Origin: Candidatus Nanohalarchaeota archaeon
GTDB lineage: Archaea; EX4484-52; B79-G9
DNA: 13,685 bases
Direction of reading: 5' to 3'
Assembly (NCBI GenBank): GCA_030594795.1
Contig: JAUVEK010000023.1
Coordinates: 1 to 13,685 of the forward strand
Of this stretch, positions 7,116-13,672 are shown in pieces. The notes under the pieces are model-generated. The model made no database searches, had not been told where the DNA came from, and was given only the letters and a program-made list of their open reading frames with translations. The stretch's first letter is position 1. The number at the start of each line of letters is the position of its first letter. The position numbers and the translations under genes are program-made.

Positions 7116-7130
7116 ATACGCAGAAGGTGT
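7107..7130 (+). repeat. Hairpin across the hepT stop codon
   Basis: ACACCTT (7107-7113) and AAGGTGT (7124-7130) are exact reverse complements around a 10-nt loop. The 3' arm contains the GGTG that would serve as ribosome binding site for a small frame starting at 7137. There is no T-run after it, so it is not a clear terminator. Confidence 0.5.
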
Positions 7131-7136
7131 CGTAAG

Positions 7137-7217
7137 ATGGTCAGAAAAACAGCTCTCATAAACCACCTGATAAAAGTAAGAAAAACCCGACCAACCACAC
7201 AAAAAGACCAAAAATAA
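7137..7217 (+). CDS. Possible small basic peptide, 26 aa
   Basis: ATG 7137 opens 26 codons (starting MVRKTALINHLIKVRK) with 9 Lys or Arg. GGTG at 7126-7129 stands 7 nt upstream, the normal signal in this window. That ribosome binding site lies in the 3' arm of the hairpin over the hepT stop, so translation would depend on that structure. I recognise no family. It could equally be a chance frame in A-rich DNA, and confidence is low. Confidence 0.2.
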   Translation: MVRKTALINHLIKVRKTRPTTQKDQK

Positions 7218-7232
7218 AACCCCCACAAAAAC

Positions 7233-7240
7233 CTTTATAA
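7233..7240 (+). promoter_or_regulatory. TATA box, likely promoter of the ribosomal protein operon
   Basis: CTTTATAA preceded by an A/C-rich stretch (ACAAAAAC) has the look of a strong archaeal BRE/TATA element. It predicts transcription start near 7262 and a leader of about 245 nt before L3. A weaker alternative, CTATAAA at 7388-7394, would give a leader of about 90 nt. Confidence 0.55.
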
Positions 7241-7284
7241 AGCTAATGCTCCATAGAAAAAGATAACACTAAAAGCTGCCAAGA

Positions 7285-7490
7285 GTTCTAACAAAAAGAA
7301 CAAGCAAAAACAGGCAAACCTTACAGAACCTGCAAGGTTTAAAATAAGAACATGCTATAATCCATTACCAGCAAAAGTAATCGGATTCTATAAACATTGC
7401 ATATTACTGCAATTATTACAGCGCTCCACACCCCCCAAACCCACACATGCGCTGCCAAAAAAGGCGCCAATAAGCAACTGCTTACGCGCC
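7285..7490 (+). promoter_or_regulatory. Highly structured 5' leader of the L3 operon (putative regulatory RNA)
   Basis: Successive inverted repeats are visible. GTTCT (7285-7289)/AGAAC (7297-7301). AAACCTT (7316-7322)/AAGGTTT (7334-7340). AATCCATTAC (7359-7368)/GTAAT-c-GGATT (7377-7387), 10 pairs with one bulge. ATTGC (7396-7400)/GCAAT (7409-7413). CAGCGC (7419-7424)/GCGCTG (7449-7454), closing a C/A-rich loop. Finally GGCGC (7463-7467)/GCGCC (7486-7490) encloses TAAGC-AACT-GCTTA (7471-7484). The last, GC-rich element ends 5 nt before the L3 Shine-Dalgarno site, and GCCA (7491-7494) can pair with TGGC (7508-7511) across that site and the start codon. Feedback control by a ribosomal protein of the operon is a reasonable inference. 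An independent non-coding RNA is the alternative. Confidence 0.5.
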
Positions 7491-7506
7491 GCCAAGGTGT
7501 CAAAAA

Positions 7507-8472
7507 ATGGCAACAATACATCATCCAAGAAGAGGCTCAATGGGCTATGCGCCACGAAAGCGCGCAAAACGAATGTATCCGCGCATAAGCACCAGCCTGA
7601 AAACCAACGAAGCAAAACCCCTCGGATTTGCAGGCTACAAAGTAGGCATGACACAGGTCCTGATGATTGACGACAGGAAAGAAAGCCCGACCCGCAACCA
7701 GGAAATCATTGTCCCTGTCACGGTTCTCGAGACACCACCCCTAAAAGTGGCAGGCATAAGAGCATACACATCCACCCCCTACGGCGAGAAAGTCCTGAAA
7801 GAAATATGGACCGACAAACCCGACAGCGAACTTGACAGAAAAACAGACCTTCCCAAAAAAAAACACAAACAAGACGCGCTCGACAAACTCGACAGCGTCT
7901 CAAAATACACACTCATAGTACACACGACCCCAAAAATCGCAGGCATCCACAAAAAAAAGCCAGAACTATTTGAAATAGACATCGGCGGAACACCTGAAGA
8001 TGCACTCAAATACGCAAAAGAAAAACTTGGTAAAGACATAACCATAAAAGAGACATTCAAAGAAGGCGAACTCACAGACACAGTAGCCATAACCAAAGGA
8101 TTCGGCTTCCAAGGCTCAGTAAAAAGATTCGGGGTAAAACTCCTTGCCAAAAAATCCCAGAAAGTCATCCGCAAAGCCGGCAACTTAGGACCATGGCACC
8201 CCCATAAGACAATGGGAACCGTACCCCAGATGGGTCAGATGGGATTTCACAAGAGAACCCAACACAACCAGAGAATCCTGAAAATCAGCGAAGATGCCAA
8301 AGACATAAACAAAAACGGCTACAAAACATACGGCATAATAAAAAGCAGCTACACACTCATCAAAGGCTCTGTCCAGGGACCCGCAAAACGCCTGATACGC
8401 CTGAGACCTGCAATAAGAGCAAAAAACAACAACCCAGGCGAACCAGAGATAACAGACATCATATTAAAGTGA
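7507..8472 (+). CDS. rpl3: 50S ribosomal protein L3 (uL3)
   Basis: L3 is an early-assembling large-subunit protein that reaches towards the peptidyl transferase centre. The 321 residues match archaeal L3 length. The N-terminus (HHPRRGSMGYAPRKRA) and the GFAGYKVGMTQVLMIDD segment are typical, as is the later WHPHKTMGTVPQMGQMGFHK segment, which forms the extended loop reaching the centre, followed by RTQHNQRI. The ATG at 7507 has GGTG (7496-7499) 7 nt upstream. It is the first gene of the ribosomal operon, preceded by a structured leader. L4 follows after 7 nt. Confidence 0.97.
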   Translation: MATIHHPRRGSMGYAPRKRAKRMYPRISTSLKTNEAKPLGFAGYKVGMTQVLMIDDRKESPTRNQEIIVPVTVLETPPLKVAGIRAYTSTPYGEKVLKEIWTDKPDSELDRKTDLPKKKHKQDALDKLDSVSKYTLIVHTTPKIAGIHKKKPELFEIDIGGTPEDALKYAKEKLGKDITIKETFKEGELTDTVAITKGFGFQGSVKRFGVKLLAKKSQKVIRKAGNLGPWHPHKTMGTVPQMGQMGFHKRTQHNQRILKISEDAKDINKNGYKTYGIIKSSYTLIKGSVQGPAKRLIRLRPAIRAKNNNPGEPEITDIILK

Positions 8473-8479
8473 CCATACT

Positions 8480-9283
8480 ATGAAAACGCAAATCCTTTCA
8501 CTCGACGGCAAATCATCTGGGACAATAGAGTTGCCCGACCAGTTCAATGAAGAATTCAGGCCCGACATAATAAAAAGAGCATTTTACTCAATCCGGAACA
8601 ACAAAAGACAGCCATACGGCGCAGACCCCAAGGCAGGTCTGAAAACATCGGCGCAGTTCATAGGCAGAAGAAGAGCCTTCGGCTCACACCAGAACCGCGG
8701 TATGCACCGGACAAAAAGAATCAGGACCGGCACAGGATACCTTGCAGGAAGAGCAAGAGAAGTACCCCAGGCAGTAAAAGGCCGAAAAGCCCACCCACCA
8801 AAAGCAGAAAAAAACTGGGCACAGAAAATAAACAACAAAGAGCGCACATTGGCAATCCGCTCCGGCATAGCAGCAACCGCAAACCCGGAACTTGTCAAAA
8901 AAAGAAACCATCAAATAGACAACATAAAACTGCCAGTAATAATAGAAGACAAATTCGAAACACTAGAAAAGACAAAAGACATAATCGACATCCTCGAAAA
9001 AATCGGCTTAAAAAGCGAACTTGACCGCACAAAACAAAAAAAAGTCCGCGCAGGAGTCGGAAAGACCCGCACAAGAAAATACAAAAAAAAGGTAGGCCCC
9101 CTGATAATCACATCCGAAAAAGCAGCCCTCAAAACATCAGCAAAAAACATACCCGGCATAAGCACAGCCCCAGTAAAATCACTCAACTCCGAACTGCTCG
9201 CACCGGGCGCAGAAGCCGGCCGCCTGACAATATGGACAAAATCCGCGATTGAGACACTAGGCAAAGAAAAACTATACTTATAA
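8480..9283 (+). CDS. rpl4: 50S ribosomal protein L4 (uL4)
   Basis: L4 binds 23S rRNA and its extended loop lines the exit tunnel. The 267 residues are normal for archaea. The N-terminus (LDGKSSGTIELPDQFNEEFR) and the tunnel loop rich in Arg and Gly (about residues 54-105, including GSHQNRGMHRTKRIRTGTG and GRKAHPPKAEKNW) are characteristic, as are KTRTRKYKKKVGPL and the C-terminal LAPGAEAGRLTIWT. GTGA at the L3 stop (8469-8472) can act as ribosome binding site for ATG 8480. Bacterial L4 is known to control its own operon. Whether this one acts on the L3 leader is an open inference. Confidence 0.96.
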   Translation: MKTQILSLDGKSSGTIELPDQFNEEFRPDIIKRAFYSIRNNKRQPYGADPKAGLKTSAQFIGRRRAFGSHQNRGMHRTKRIRTGTGYLAGRAREVPQAVKGRKAHPPKAEKNWAQKINNKERTLAIRSGIAATANPELVKKRNHQIDNIKLPVIIEDKFETLEKTKDIIDILEKIGLKSELDRTKQKKVRAGVGKTRTRKYKKKVGPLIITSEKAALKTSAKNIPGISTAPVKSLNSELLAPGAEAGRLTIWTKSAIETLGKEKLYL

Positions 9284-9314
9284 AAAAAACGATACTATAA
9301 AAAGTTGATAACAA

Positions 9315-9863
9315 ATGACAGAAAAAAAAGACACCTCCGCTGCTAAAACCCCAAAAAAAGAACAGCAAAAAGAACAAAAATCACAAAGCACCCACAAAAG
9401 GGCGGGTGGGGGCTCGAGGACGGACGCCACAAAGCCCAATGGGGAAGACACAGAACGTGATACGGAACATATTTCACAATCCAACAAAAAAGACAACAAA
9501 AAAGAATCCATGAAAGAGCCGGAAAAACCAAAAGACACCAAACCAGCAAAAGAAAAAAAAGAAGAGCCAAAAAAAGCCAAAGAAAAGCCATCTGCACCAG
9601 CAAAAGGCGAATGGAACATACTGAAATTCCCTCACCTGAGTGAAAAATCAATATCAAACATCGAGATGCAGAACAAGATTATATTCATAGTAAAACCAGG
9701 CTCAAAAAGATCAGAAATAAAAAAAGCAGTCGAAAGTATGTTTGAGGTAAAAGTAGAAAAAATCAACATGCTCACAACAGCAAAAGGCGACAAAAAAGCA
9801 TTCGTAAAACTAAAGCCGGACTACTCGGCCCTCGACATCGCAACACGGCTCGGCATGATGTAA
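9315..9863 (+). CDS. rpl23: 50S ribosomal protein L23 (uL23) with long N-terminal extension
   Basis: The conserved L23 domain is residues of about 99-182 (WNILKFPHLSEKSIS, IIFIVKPGSKRSEIKKAVE, FEVKVEKINMLTTAKGDKKA, then ALDIATRLG). It sits at the exit tunnel and is the docking site for nascent-chain factors such as SRP. Ordinary archaeal L23 is about 85 residues; here about 98 extra residues precede it, rich in Lys, Glu, Pro and Ser and probably disordered. ATG 9315 is supported by GTTGAT (9304-9309), a near-match to GGTGAT, so the extension looks genuine. Met66 is an alternative without a comparable signal. A G-rich patch (9400-9412) in the extension differs from the local composition. L4 ends 31 nt upstream and L2 follows. 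Confidence 0.93.
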   Translation: MTEKKDTSAAKTPKKEQQKEQKSQSTHKRAGGGSRTDATKPNGEDTERDTEHISQSNKKDNKKESMKEPEKPKDTKPAKEKKEEPKKAKEKPSAPAKGEWNILKFPHLSEKSISNIEMQNKIIFIVKPGSKRSEIKKAVESMFEVKVEKINMLTTAKGDKKAFVKLKPDYSALDIATRLGMM

Positions 9864-9885
9864 ATCAAATAAAACAGTGAACAAA

Positions 9886-10590
9886 ATGGGAAAAAGAATA
9901 ATCGCCCAGAGAAGAGGAAAAGGCTCAGGCCTGTACAGGTCACACAGCCATCGTCATCTTGCACAGGTAAGATACAATAGAAAAATAGACACAAACACCG
10001 GAGCCACAATCATAGACATCCTAAACGACCCGGGAAGGAACGCGCCTGTAGCAAAAATAAAACTTCATGACAACACAATCACACACATACTAATATCCGA
10101 ATGCTCAAAAACAACAGACGCAATATCCTTCGGAAAAGACGCAAAAATAGAGCCGGGAAACATACTGCCAATCGGCAAAATCCCTGAAGGAACACCAATA
10201 TTCAACATAGAAAAAAGACCCAATGACGGCGGGAAATTCGTCCGCTCAAGCGGGACATACGCAATAATAACATCACACGACGCAAACAAAACAGTAATAA
10301 AACTGCCGTCAAAACAATTCAAGGCACTCAACCCCGACTGCAGAGCAACAATAGGCATAACAGCCGGCGGAGAACTAAAATCAAAGCCGTATGTAAAAGC
10401 CGGGACAAAATGGAAGATCATGCACAAAAGAAGCAAACTCTACCCGAGAACCTCCGCAAGGTCAATGAACGCAGTTGACCACAAATTCGGCGGCTCAAAC
10501 CTGGGTGTGGCAAAAACCGTATCACGCAACGCCCCGCCAGGCCGTAAAGTGGGTAGCATAGCTTCAAAACGCACAGGCAAAAAAAGATAA
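9886..10590 (+). CDS. rpl2: 50S ribosomal protein L2 (uL2)
   Basis: L2 supports the peptidyl transferase region and subunit joining. The 234 residues fit archaeal L2: MGKRIIAQRRGKGSG at the N-terminus, RSHSHRHLAQVRYNRK, the central beta-barrel domains, and a C-terminal segment with MNAVDHKFGG (His199) and NAPPGRKVGSIASKRTGKK. The usual DHPxGGG signature reads DHKFGGS here, a modest departure that keeps the histidine after Asp. I chose ATG 9886 rather than GTG 9877 because the product then begins MGKRI as in relatives and GTGA (9877-9880) serves as ribosome binding site. Confidence 0.96.
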   Translation: MGKRIIAQRRGKGSGLYRSHSHRHLAQVRYNRKIDTNTGATIIDILNDPGRNAPVAKIKLHDNTITHILISECSKTTDAISFGKDAKIEPGNILPIGKIPEGTPIFNIEKRPNDGGKFVRSSGTYAIITSHDANKTVIKLPSKQFKALNPDCRATIGITAGGELKSKPYVKAGTKWKIMHKRSKLYPRTSARSMNAVDHKFGGSNLGVAKTVSRNAPPGRKVGSIASKRTGKKR

Positions 10591-10615
10591 AAACAATAAA
10601 CATTAAGGTGTAAAA

Positions 10616-11029
10616 ATGGCAAAAAGAAAACATGTTGCACAGGAAATCAAGGAATTCAAATACATGGGACTCTCATTTGAAGAAGTCTCGAAACTCAAGC
10701 TCGAAGAATTCATAAAACTCATACCGTCACGCGAAAGAAGGTCAATAAAGCGCGGGTTCACAGACATAGAAAAAAGCCTCATCAAAAAAGCAAACCAGTC
10801 AAAACCAGGCGGATTCATAAAAACCCATGCACGCGACATGGTCGTACTCCCTGAATTCGTGGGAAAAAGATTCGGCATCCACAACGGCAAAGAATACGTC
10901 GCAGTAGACATCACAGAAGAAATGCTTGGCCACAGGCTGGGTGAATTCGCACAGACAAGAAAACAGGTAAACCACTCCGGTCCTGGCATGGGCGCAACAA
11001 GATCAAGCAAATTCGTTCCACTGAAATAA
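10616..11029 (+). CDS. rps19: 30S ribosomal protein S19 (uS19)
   Basis: S19 lies in the head of the small subunit near the decoding A-site finger. The 137 residues include the archaeal/eukaryotic N-terminal helical extension (about 1-60: FKYMGLSFEEVSKLKLEEF, then LIPSRERRSIKRG) and the core with IKTHARDMVVLPEFVGKRF, IHNGKEYV, MLGHRLGEFAQTRK and the C-terminal HSGPGMGATRSSKFVPLK. GGTG (10607-10610) precedes the ATG by 5 nt. It is 25 nt after L2 and 16 nt before L22. Confidence 0.96.
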   Translation: MAKRKHVAQEIKEFKYMGLSFEEVSKLKLEEFIKLIPSRERRSIKRGFTDIEKSLIKKANQSKPGGFIKTHARDMVVLPEFVGKRFGIHNGKEYVAVDITEEMLGHRLGEFAQTRKQVNHSGPGMGATRSSKFVPLK

Positions 11030-11045
11030 AGAACATGTGACAAAA

Positions 11046-11486
11046 ATGTATCCAATGAAAACCGACCCGAAAAAACACGCTAAAGTATGTGCAAGAAACC
11101 AGCGGCTCTCAAAAAAGCACTCAGTAGAAATAGGCCGCCTCATAAGCGGGATGAAACTCGAAAACGCGCAAAAATACCTCGAAGAGGTGCTCAGGAAAAA
11201 GAAAGCAATACCTTACACAAAATTCAACGCAAACCTCGGCCACAAAAAAGGCATGGGCCCTGGCAGATATCCGCTGCTTGTAACAAGAAAATACATTGAG
11301 CTCCTGAAAAGCGCGCAAAAAAACGCAGAATACATCGGCCTTGACACAAAAAACCTAATAATATCAAACGTCCACACAACAAAGGGCAGCGCATACTACC
11401 GTCCGCGCCGCACGCGGTTCCGCGGGCAGCAGACAAAAAGCGCAAACATCTCACTAATAGTACAGGAAGGTAAACCAAATGATTGA
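11046..11486 (+). CDS. rpl22: 50S ribosomal protein L22 (uL22)
   Basis: L22 contributes a hairpin to the exit tunnel. The 146 residues show RNQRLSKKHSVEIGRLISGM, an archaeal-type central region (NANLGHKKGMGPGRYP) and the conserved C-terminal hairpin (AYYRPRRTRFRGQQTKSANI). ATG 11046 is preferred over GTG 11037 because GTGA (11037-11040) lies 5 nt upstream as ribosome binding site, the same arrangement as before L2. The stop overlaps the start of S3 by 8 nt, implying translational coupling. Confidence 0.95.
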   Translation: MYPMKTDPKKHAKVCARNQRLSKKHSVEIGRLISGMKLENAQKYLEEVLRKKKAIPYTKFNANLGHKKGMGPGRYPLLVTRKYIELLKSAQKNAEYIGLDTKNLIISNVHTTKGSAYYRPRRTRFRGQQTKSANISLIVQEGKPND

Positions 11487-12462
11487 GAGAAAATTCATAG
11501 AAAAAGGCATCCGAAACTCAGAAATGGAAGCATACCTGAACAAGTCACTCGAAAGAGCAGACTACAGCCACTCAGACATCAAAAGAACACCACTCAACAC
11601 AAGAATCGTAATTCACGCAGGAAGGCCTGGTGTAGTCATAGGCCACGCCGGCTCAAAAATCAACGAAATGACAGGAGCCATAAAAAACATATTCAAAATA
11701 GACAACCCCCAGATTGAAGTCAAATCAGTCGAAAATCAGGAACTTGACGCGCGGGTTATCGCAAAACAAATCGCATCAAGCCTCGAGCGCGGAACAAAAC
11801 ACAGACAGATCGTCAACATCATGCTTAAAAAAATAATGGGTGCAGGCGCAATCGGCGTAGAAATCACAGTCTCCGGGAAAATAACCGGCTCGCGCTCGCG
11901 CACAGAAAAATTCATGTCCGGATACCTGAAAAAATGCGGCAACACATCCGACGTCCACACCCAAAGAGCATTTGAGAAAGCAACACTAAAAGCAGGTGTA
12001 ATCGGCATCAAAGTCAAACTGATGAGCACAATGCCATCAGTCCTTTCAATAGAAAAAACAATAGAAGAAAAAGCGCAGGAAAAAGAAGCTGAAAAAAAGG
12101 AAAAAGAAGAGAAAGAGAAAGAAGATGACAAAGAACCAGAAGAAGAATCCGAACCCGCAAAAAAAGGTGAGGAATCAGAACCAAAAAAAACAGAAGAAAG
12201 AAAAGAAGAGACAGCCAAAAAAGAAAAAGTAGAAACAAAACAAGCAACAACAAAGAAAGAAGAGACCGTTGAAAAAGAAAAACCAAAAAAAGAACACGAA
12301 AACAAAAAGCCAACTGCTGAGCCAAAAAAAACTGAACCGAAACAAGACATAAAAGAAAAAAAAGAAGACAAAAAGCAAAAAACCACAATAAAAAAAGACA
12401 AAAAAACCGAAAACAAGAAAGATGAGAAAAAAGCAGCACCCAAAAAAGAGACAAAAAAATAA
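11479..12462 (+). CDS. rps3: 30S ribosomal protein S3 (uS3) with long charged C-terminal tail
   Basis: S3 forms part of the mRNA entry channel. The core (about residues 1-195) contains a type-2 KH domain with the GXXG element in GVVIGHAGSKI and the MGAGAIGVEITVSGKITG segment of the C-terminal S3 domain. After a helix near SVLSIEKTIEEK the protein continues for about 130 residues made almost only of Lys, Glu, Thr, Pro and Asp, to a total of 327. Archaeal S3 commonly runs to about 200-250 residues, so the tail is unusually long. No frameshift or gene fusion boundary is seen, and the tail is probably disordered. The start overlaps L22, and L29 follows after 19 nt. Confidence 0.95.
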   Translation: MIERKFIEKGIRNSEMEAYLNKSLERADYSHSDIKRTPLNTRIVIHAGRPGVVIGHAGSKINEMTGAIKNIFKIDNPQIEVKSVENQELDARVIAKQIASSLERGTKHRQIVNIMLKKIMGAGAIGVEITVSGKITGSRSRTEKFMSGYLKKCGNTSDVHTQRAFEKATLKAGVIGIKVKLMSTMPSVLSIEKTIEEKAQEKEAEKKEKEEKEKEDDKEPEEESEPAKKGEESEPKKTEERKEETAKKEKVETKQATTKKEETVEKEKPKKEHENKKPTAEPKKTEPKQDIKEKKEDKKQKTTIKKDKKTENKKDEKKAAPKKETKK

Positions 12463-12481
12463 ATAATAATTACGTGATATC

Positions 12482-12721
12482 ATGGCAATAATTCGCACAA
12501 AAGCAATGAAAAACATGAGCGAAAAAGATCTGGAAAAAAAAGAAGAAGATCTCCGCCTTGAACTCGCAAAAGAAAAAGGTAAAATCCATATCGGAAGCGT
12601 ACCAGAAAACCCGGGAAAACTAAAGGAAATAAAAAAAACATTGGCAAGAATACTCACACTAAAGAACCAGAACAAAACAAAAAAGAACCCTGAAAAAGGA
12701 AAAAAACGAAAACAGGAGTGA
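12482..12721 (+). CDS. rpl29: 50S ribosomal protein L29 (uL29)
   Basis: L29 is a small two-helix protein beside L23 at the tunnel exit. The 79 residues begin MAIIRTKAMKNMSEKDLEKK and continue with LRLELAKEKGKIHIGSVPEN and IKKTLARILTL, the normal L29 helices, then a short basic tail. GTGAT (12474-12478) is 3 nt before the ATG. The stop lies inside the ribosome binding site of aIF1 downstream. Confidence 0.93.
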   Translation: MAIIRTKAMKNMSEKDLEKKEEDLRLELAKEKGKIHIGSVPENPGKLKEIKKTLARILTLKNQNKTKKNPEKGKKRKQE

Positions 12722-12730
12722 TAAGTTCAA

Positions 12731-13033
12731 ATGCAAGACACATGCCCTAAATGCGGGCTGCCAACAGAGCTTTGCGTGTGCGAAACCATATCAAAAGAAG
12801 CACAGAAGATAAAAGTCTACACAATAAAAAAGCGGTTCGGAAAGCTGTCAACAATCATACAGGGCCTTGACGAAAAAAACATTGACCTGAAAAAACTCAC
12901 CACAACACTCAAATCACACCTCGCATGTGGTGGAACATCAAAAGACAGGCAAATTGAACTGCAAGGCAACCACATAGCAAAAGTCAAAGAACTGCTGATA
13001 AAAGAAGGCTTCAACGAATCCGCAATAGAATAA
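12731..13033 (+). CDS. Translation initiation factor aIF1 (SUI1 family)
   Basis: aIF1 binds the small subunit near the P site and monitors start-codon selection. The 100 residues start with a putative zinc knuckle (Cys5, Cys8, Cys15, Cys17 in CPKCGLPTELCVC), then the SUI1 fold with LSTIIQGLDEKNIDLKKL, the basic loop and ACGGTSKDRQIELQGNH. A Cys-rich start is common in archaeal SUI1 proteins. A strong ribosome binding site (AGGAGTGAT, 12714-12722) overlaps the L29 stop, 8 nt before the ATG. Location between L29 and Rnp1 is the standard archaeal order. Confidence 0.95.
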   Translation: MQDTCPKCGLPTELCVCETISKEAQKIKVYTIKKRFGKLSTIIQGLDEKNIDLKKLTTTLKSHLACGGTSKDRQIELQGNHIAKVKELLIKEGFNESAIE

Positions 13034-13050
13034 AAACACAGATGATAACT

Positions 13051-13350
13051 GTGCCAATAAACCCGAAAAACATCCTAAGGCACGAGCTGATCGGCCTGCA
13101 AGCAGCAATATCAACATCAAAAGACCCAAATATGCTCAAACAGTCAGGCACAATCATCGACGAGACGCAAAAAACCCTGACCTTAAGAACCGCAAAAAAA
13201 GCATTAATCACTGAAAAAAAAAGCAGCACATACAAAATAACACTCAAAGACAAAACACAAGTAGAAATCAACGGGAAACTGCTCTACGGGCGCCCCGAAG
13301 ACAGGATAAAGAAAAAATCACAAAATAAATGGAAAATGGTGCAAAAATGA
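13051..13350 (+). CDS. rnp1: RNase P protein component 1 (p29/Pop4/Rpp29 family)
   Basis: This is the archaeal Rpp29 homolog, a small Sm-like beta-barrel subunit of RNase P that helps the catalytic RNA trim tRNA 5' ends. Conserved features are NILRHELIGLQAAI, GTIIDETQKTLTL and, near the C-terminus, INGKLLYGRPEDRI. Length is about 100 residues, as in relatives. I chose GTG 13051 (MPINPKNILRHEL) because GATGAT (13041-13046), close to the window's GGTGAT signal, lies 4 nt upstream; ATG 13042 is an alternative that adds three residues but has no ribosome binding site. The stop overlaps the start of S17 (ATGA). Confidence 0.92.
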   Translation: MPINPKNILRHELIGLQAAISTSKDPNMLKQSGTIIDETQKTLTLRTAKKALITEKKSSTYKITLKDKTQVEINGKLLYGRPEDRIKKKSQNKWKMVQK

Positions 13351-13670
13351 AAGACATCGGAATCCCTGTAAAAAACAAGCCAAAAAAAGAATGTACAGAC
13401 AAAAACTGCCCCTACCACGGCAGCCTCAAAATAAGAGGACGAACCTTTGAAGGTACAGTCACGTCTGACAAAATGGACTCAAGCATCGTAGTAAGCTGGC
13501 CATACACAACATCCATGCCAAAATACGAGCGCTTGATGCGCAACAACTCAAGAGTCACAGCGCACATCCCGCCATGCATACACGCAAAAAAAGGCGATAA
13601 AGTGCGAATAGCAGAATGCAGGCCAATAAGCAAAAATAAATCATTCGTAGTGATCGAAAAAGTAGAATAA
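13347..13670 (+). CDS. rps17: 30S ribosomal protein S17 (uS17)
   Basis: S17 is an early-binding 16S rRNA protein with an OB fold. The 107 residues contain the archaeal Cys-containing N-terminus (KECTDKNCPYHGSLKIRGR), FEGTVTSDKMDSSIVVSW, KYERLMRNNSRVTAHIPPC, and the conserved GDKVRIAECRPISKNKSFVV. ATG 13347 is chosen over ATG 13329 because GGTG (13338-13341) stands 5 nt before it, it overlaps the Rnp1 stop in the usual ATGA manner, and relatives begin near MKDIGIPV. L14 is expected next. Confidence 0.96.
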   Translation: MKDIGIPVKNKPKKECTDKNCPYHGSLKIRGRTFEGTVTSDKMDSSIVVSWPYTTSMPKYERLMRNNSRVTAHIPPCIHAKKGDKVRIAECRPISKNKSFVVIEKVE

Positions 13671-13672
13671 AT

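Larger units (their letters stand above)
7116..7506 (+). other. Gene-poor region and putative L3-operon leader
   Basis: No convincing gene is seen in these 391 bases. The first 100 contain a possible 26-codon basic frame. A strong TATA box is at 7233-7240. After it lie consecutive inverted repeats between 7285 and 7490, and then the L3 ribosome binding site. I looked for tRNA, 5S, SRP and RNase P RNA signatures and for C/D boxes and recognised none. Confidence 0.6.

Noticed and set aside
7262..7506. tRNA, 5S, SRP, RNase P RNA or C/D box RNA in the L3 leader
   Set aside because: No T-loop or anticodon-arm pattern, no C (RTGATGA) and D (CTGA) box pair and no RNase P or SRP core motifs were recognised.
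9400..9412. G-quadruplex in the L23 gene
   Set aside because: Only three runs of three or more G occur; a fourth is missing.
11736..12443. 235-codon antisense frame opposite the S3 tail
   Set aside because: It is a low-complexity Ser/Phe shadow of the Lys/Glu tail; the sense strand encodes a conserved S3.
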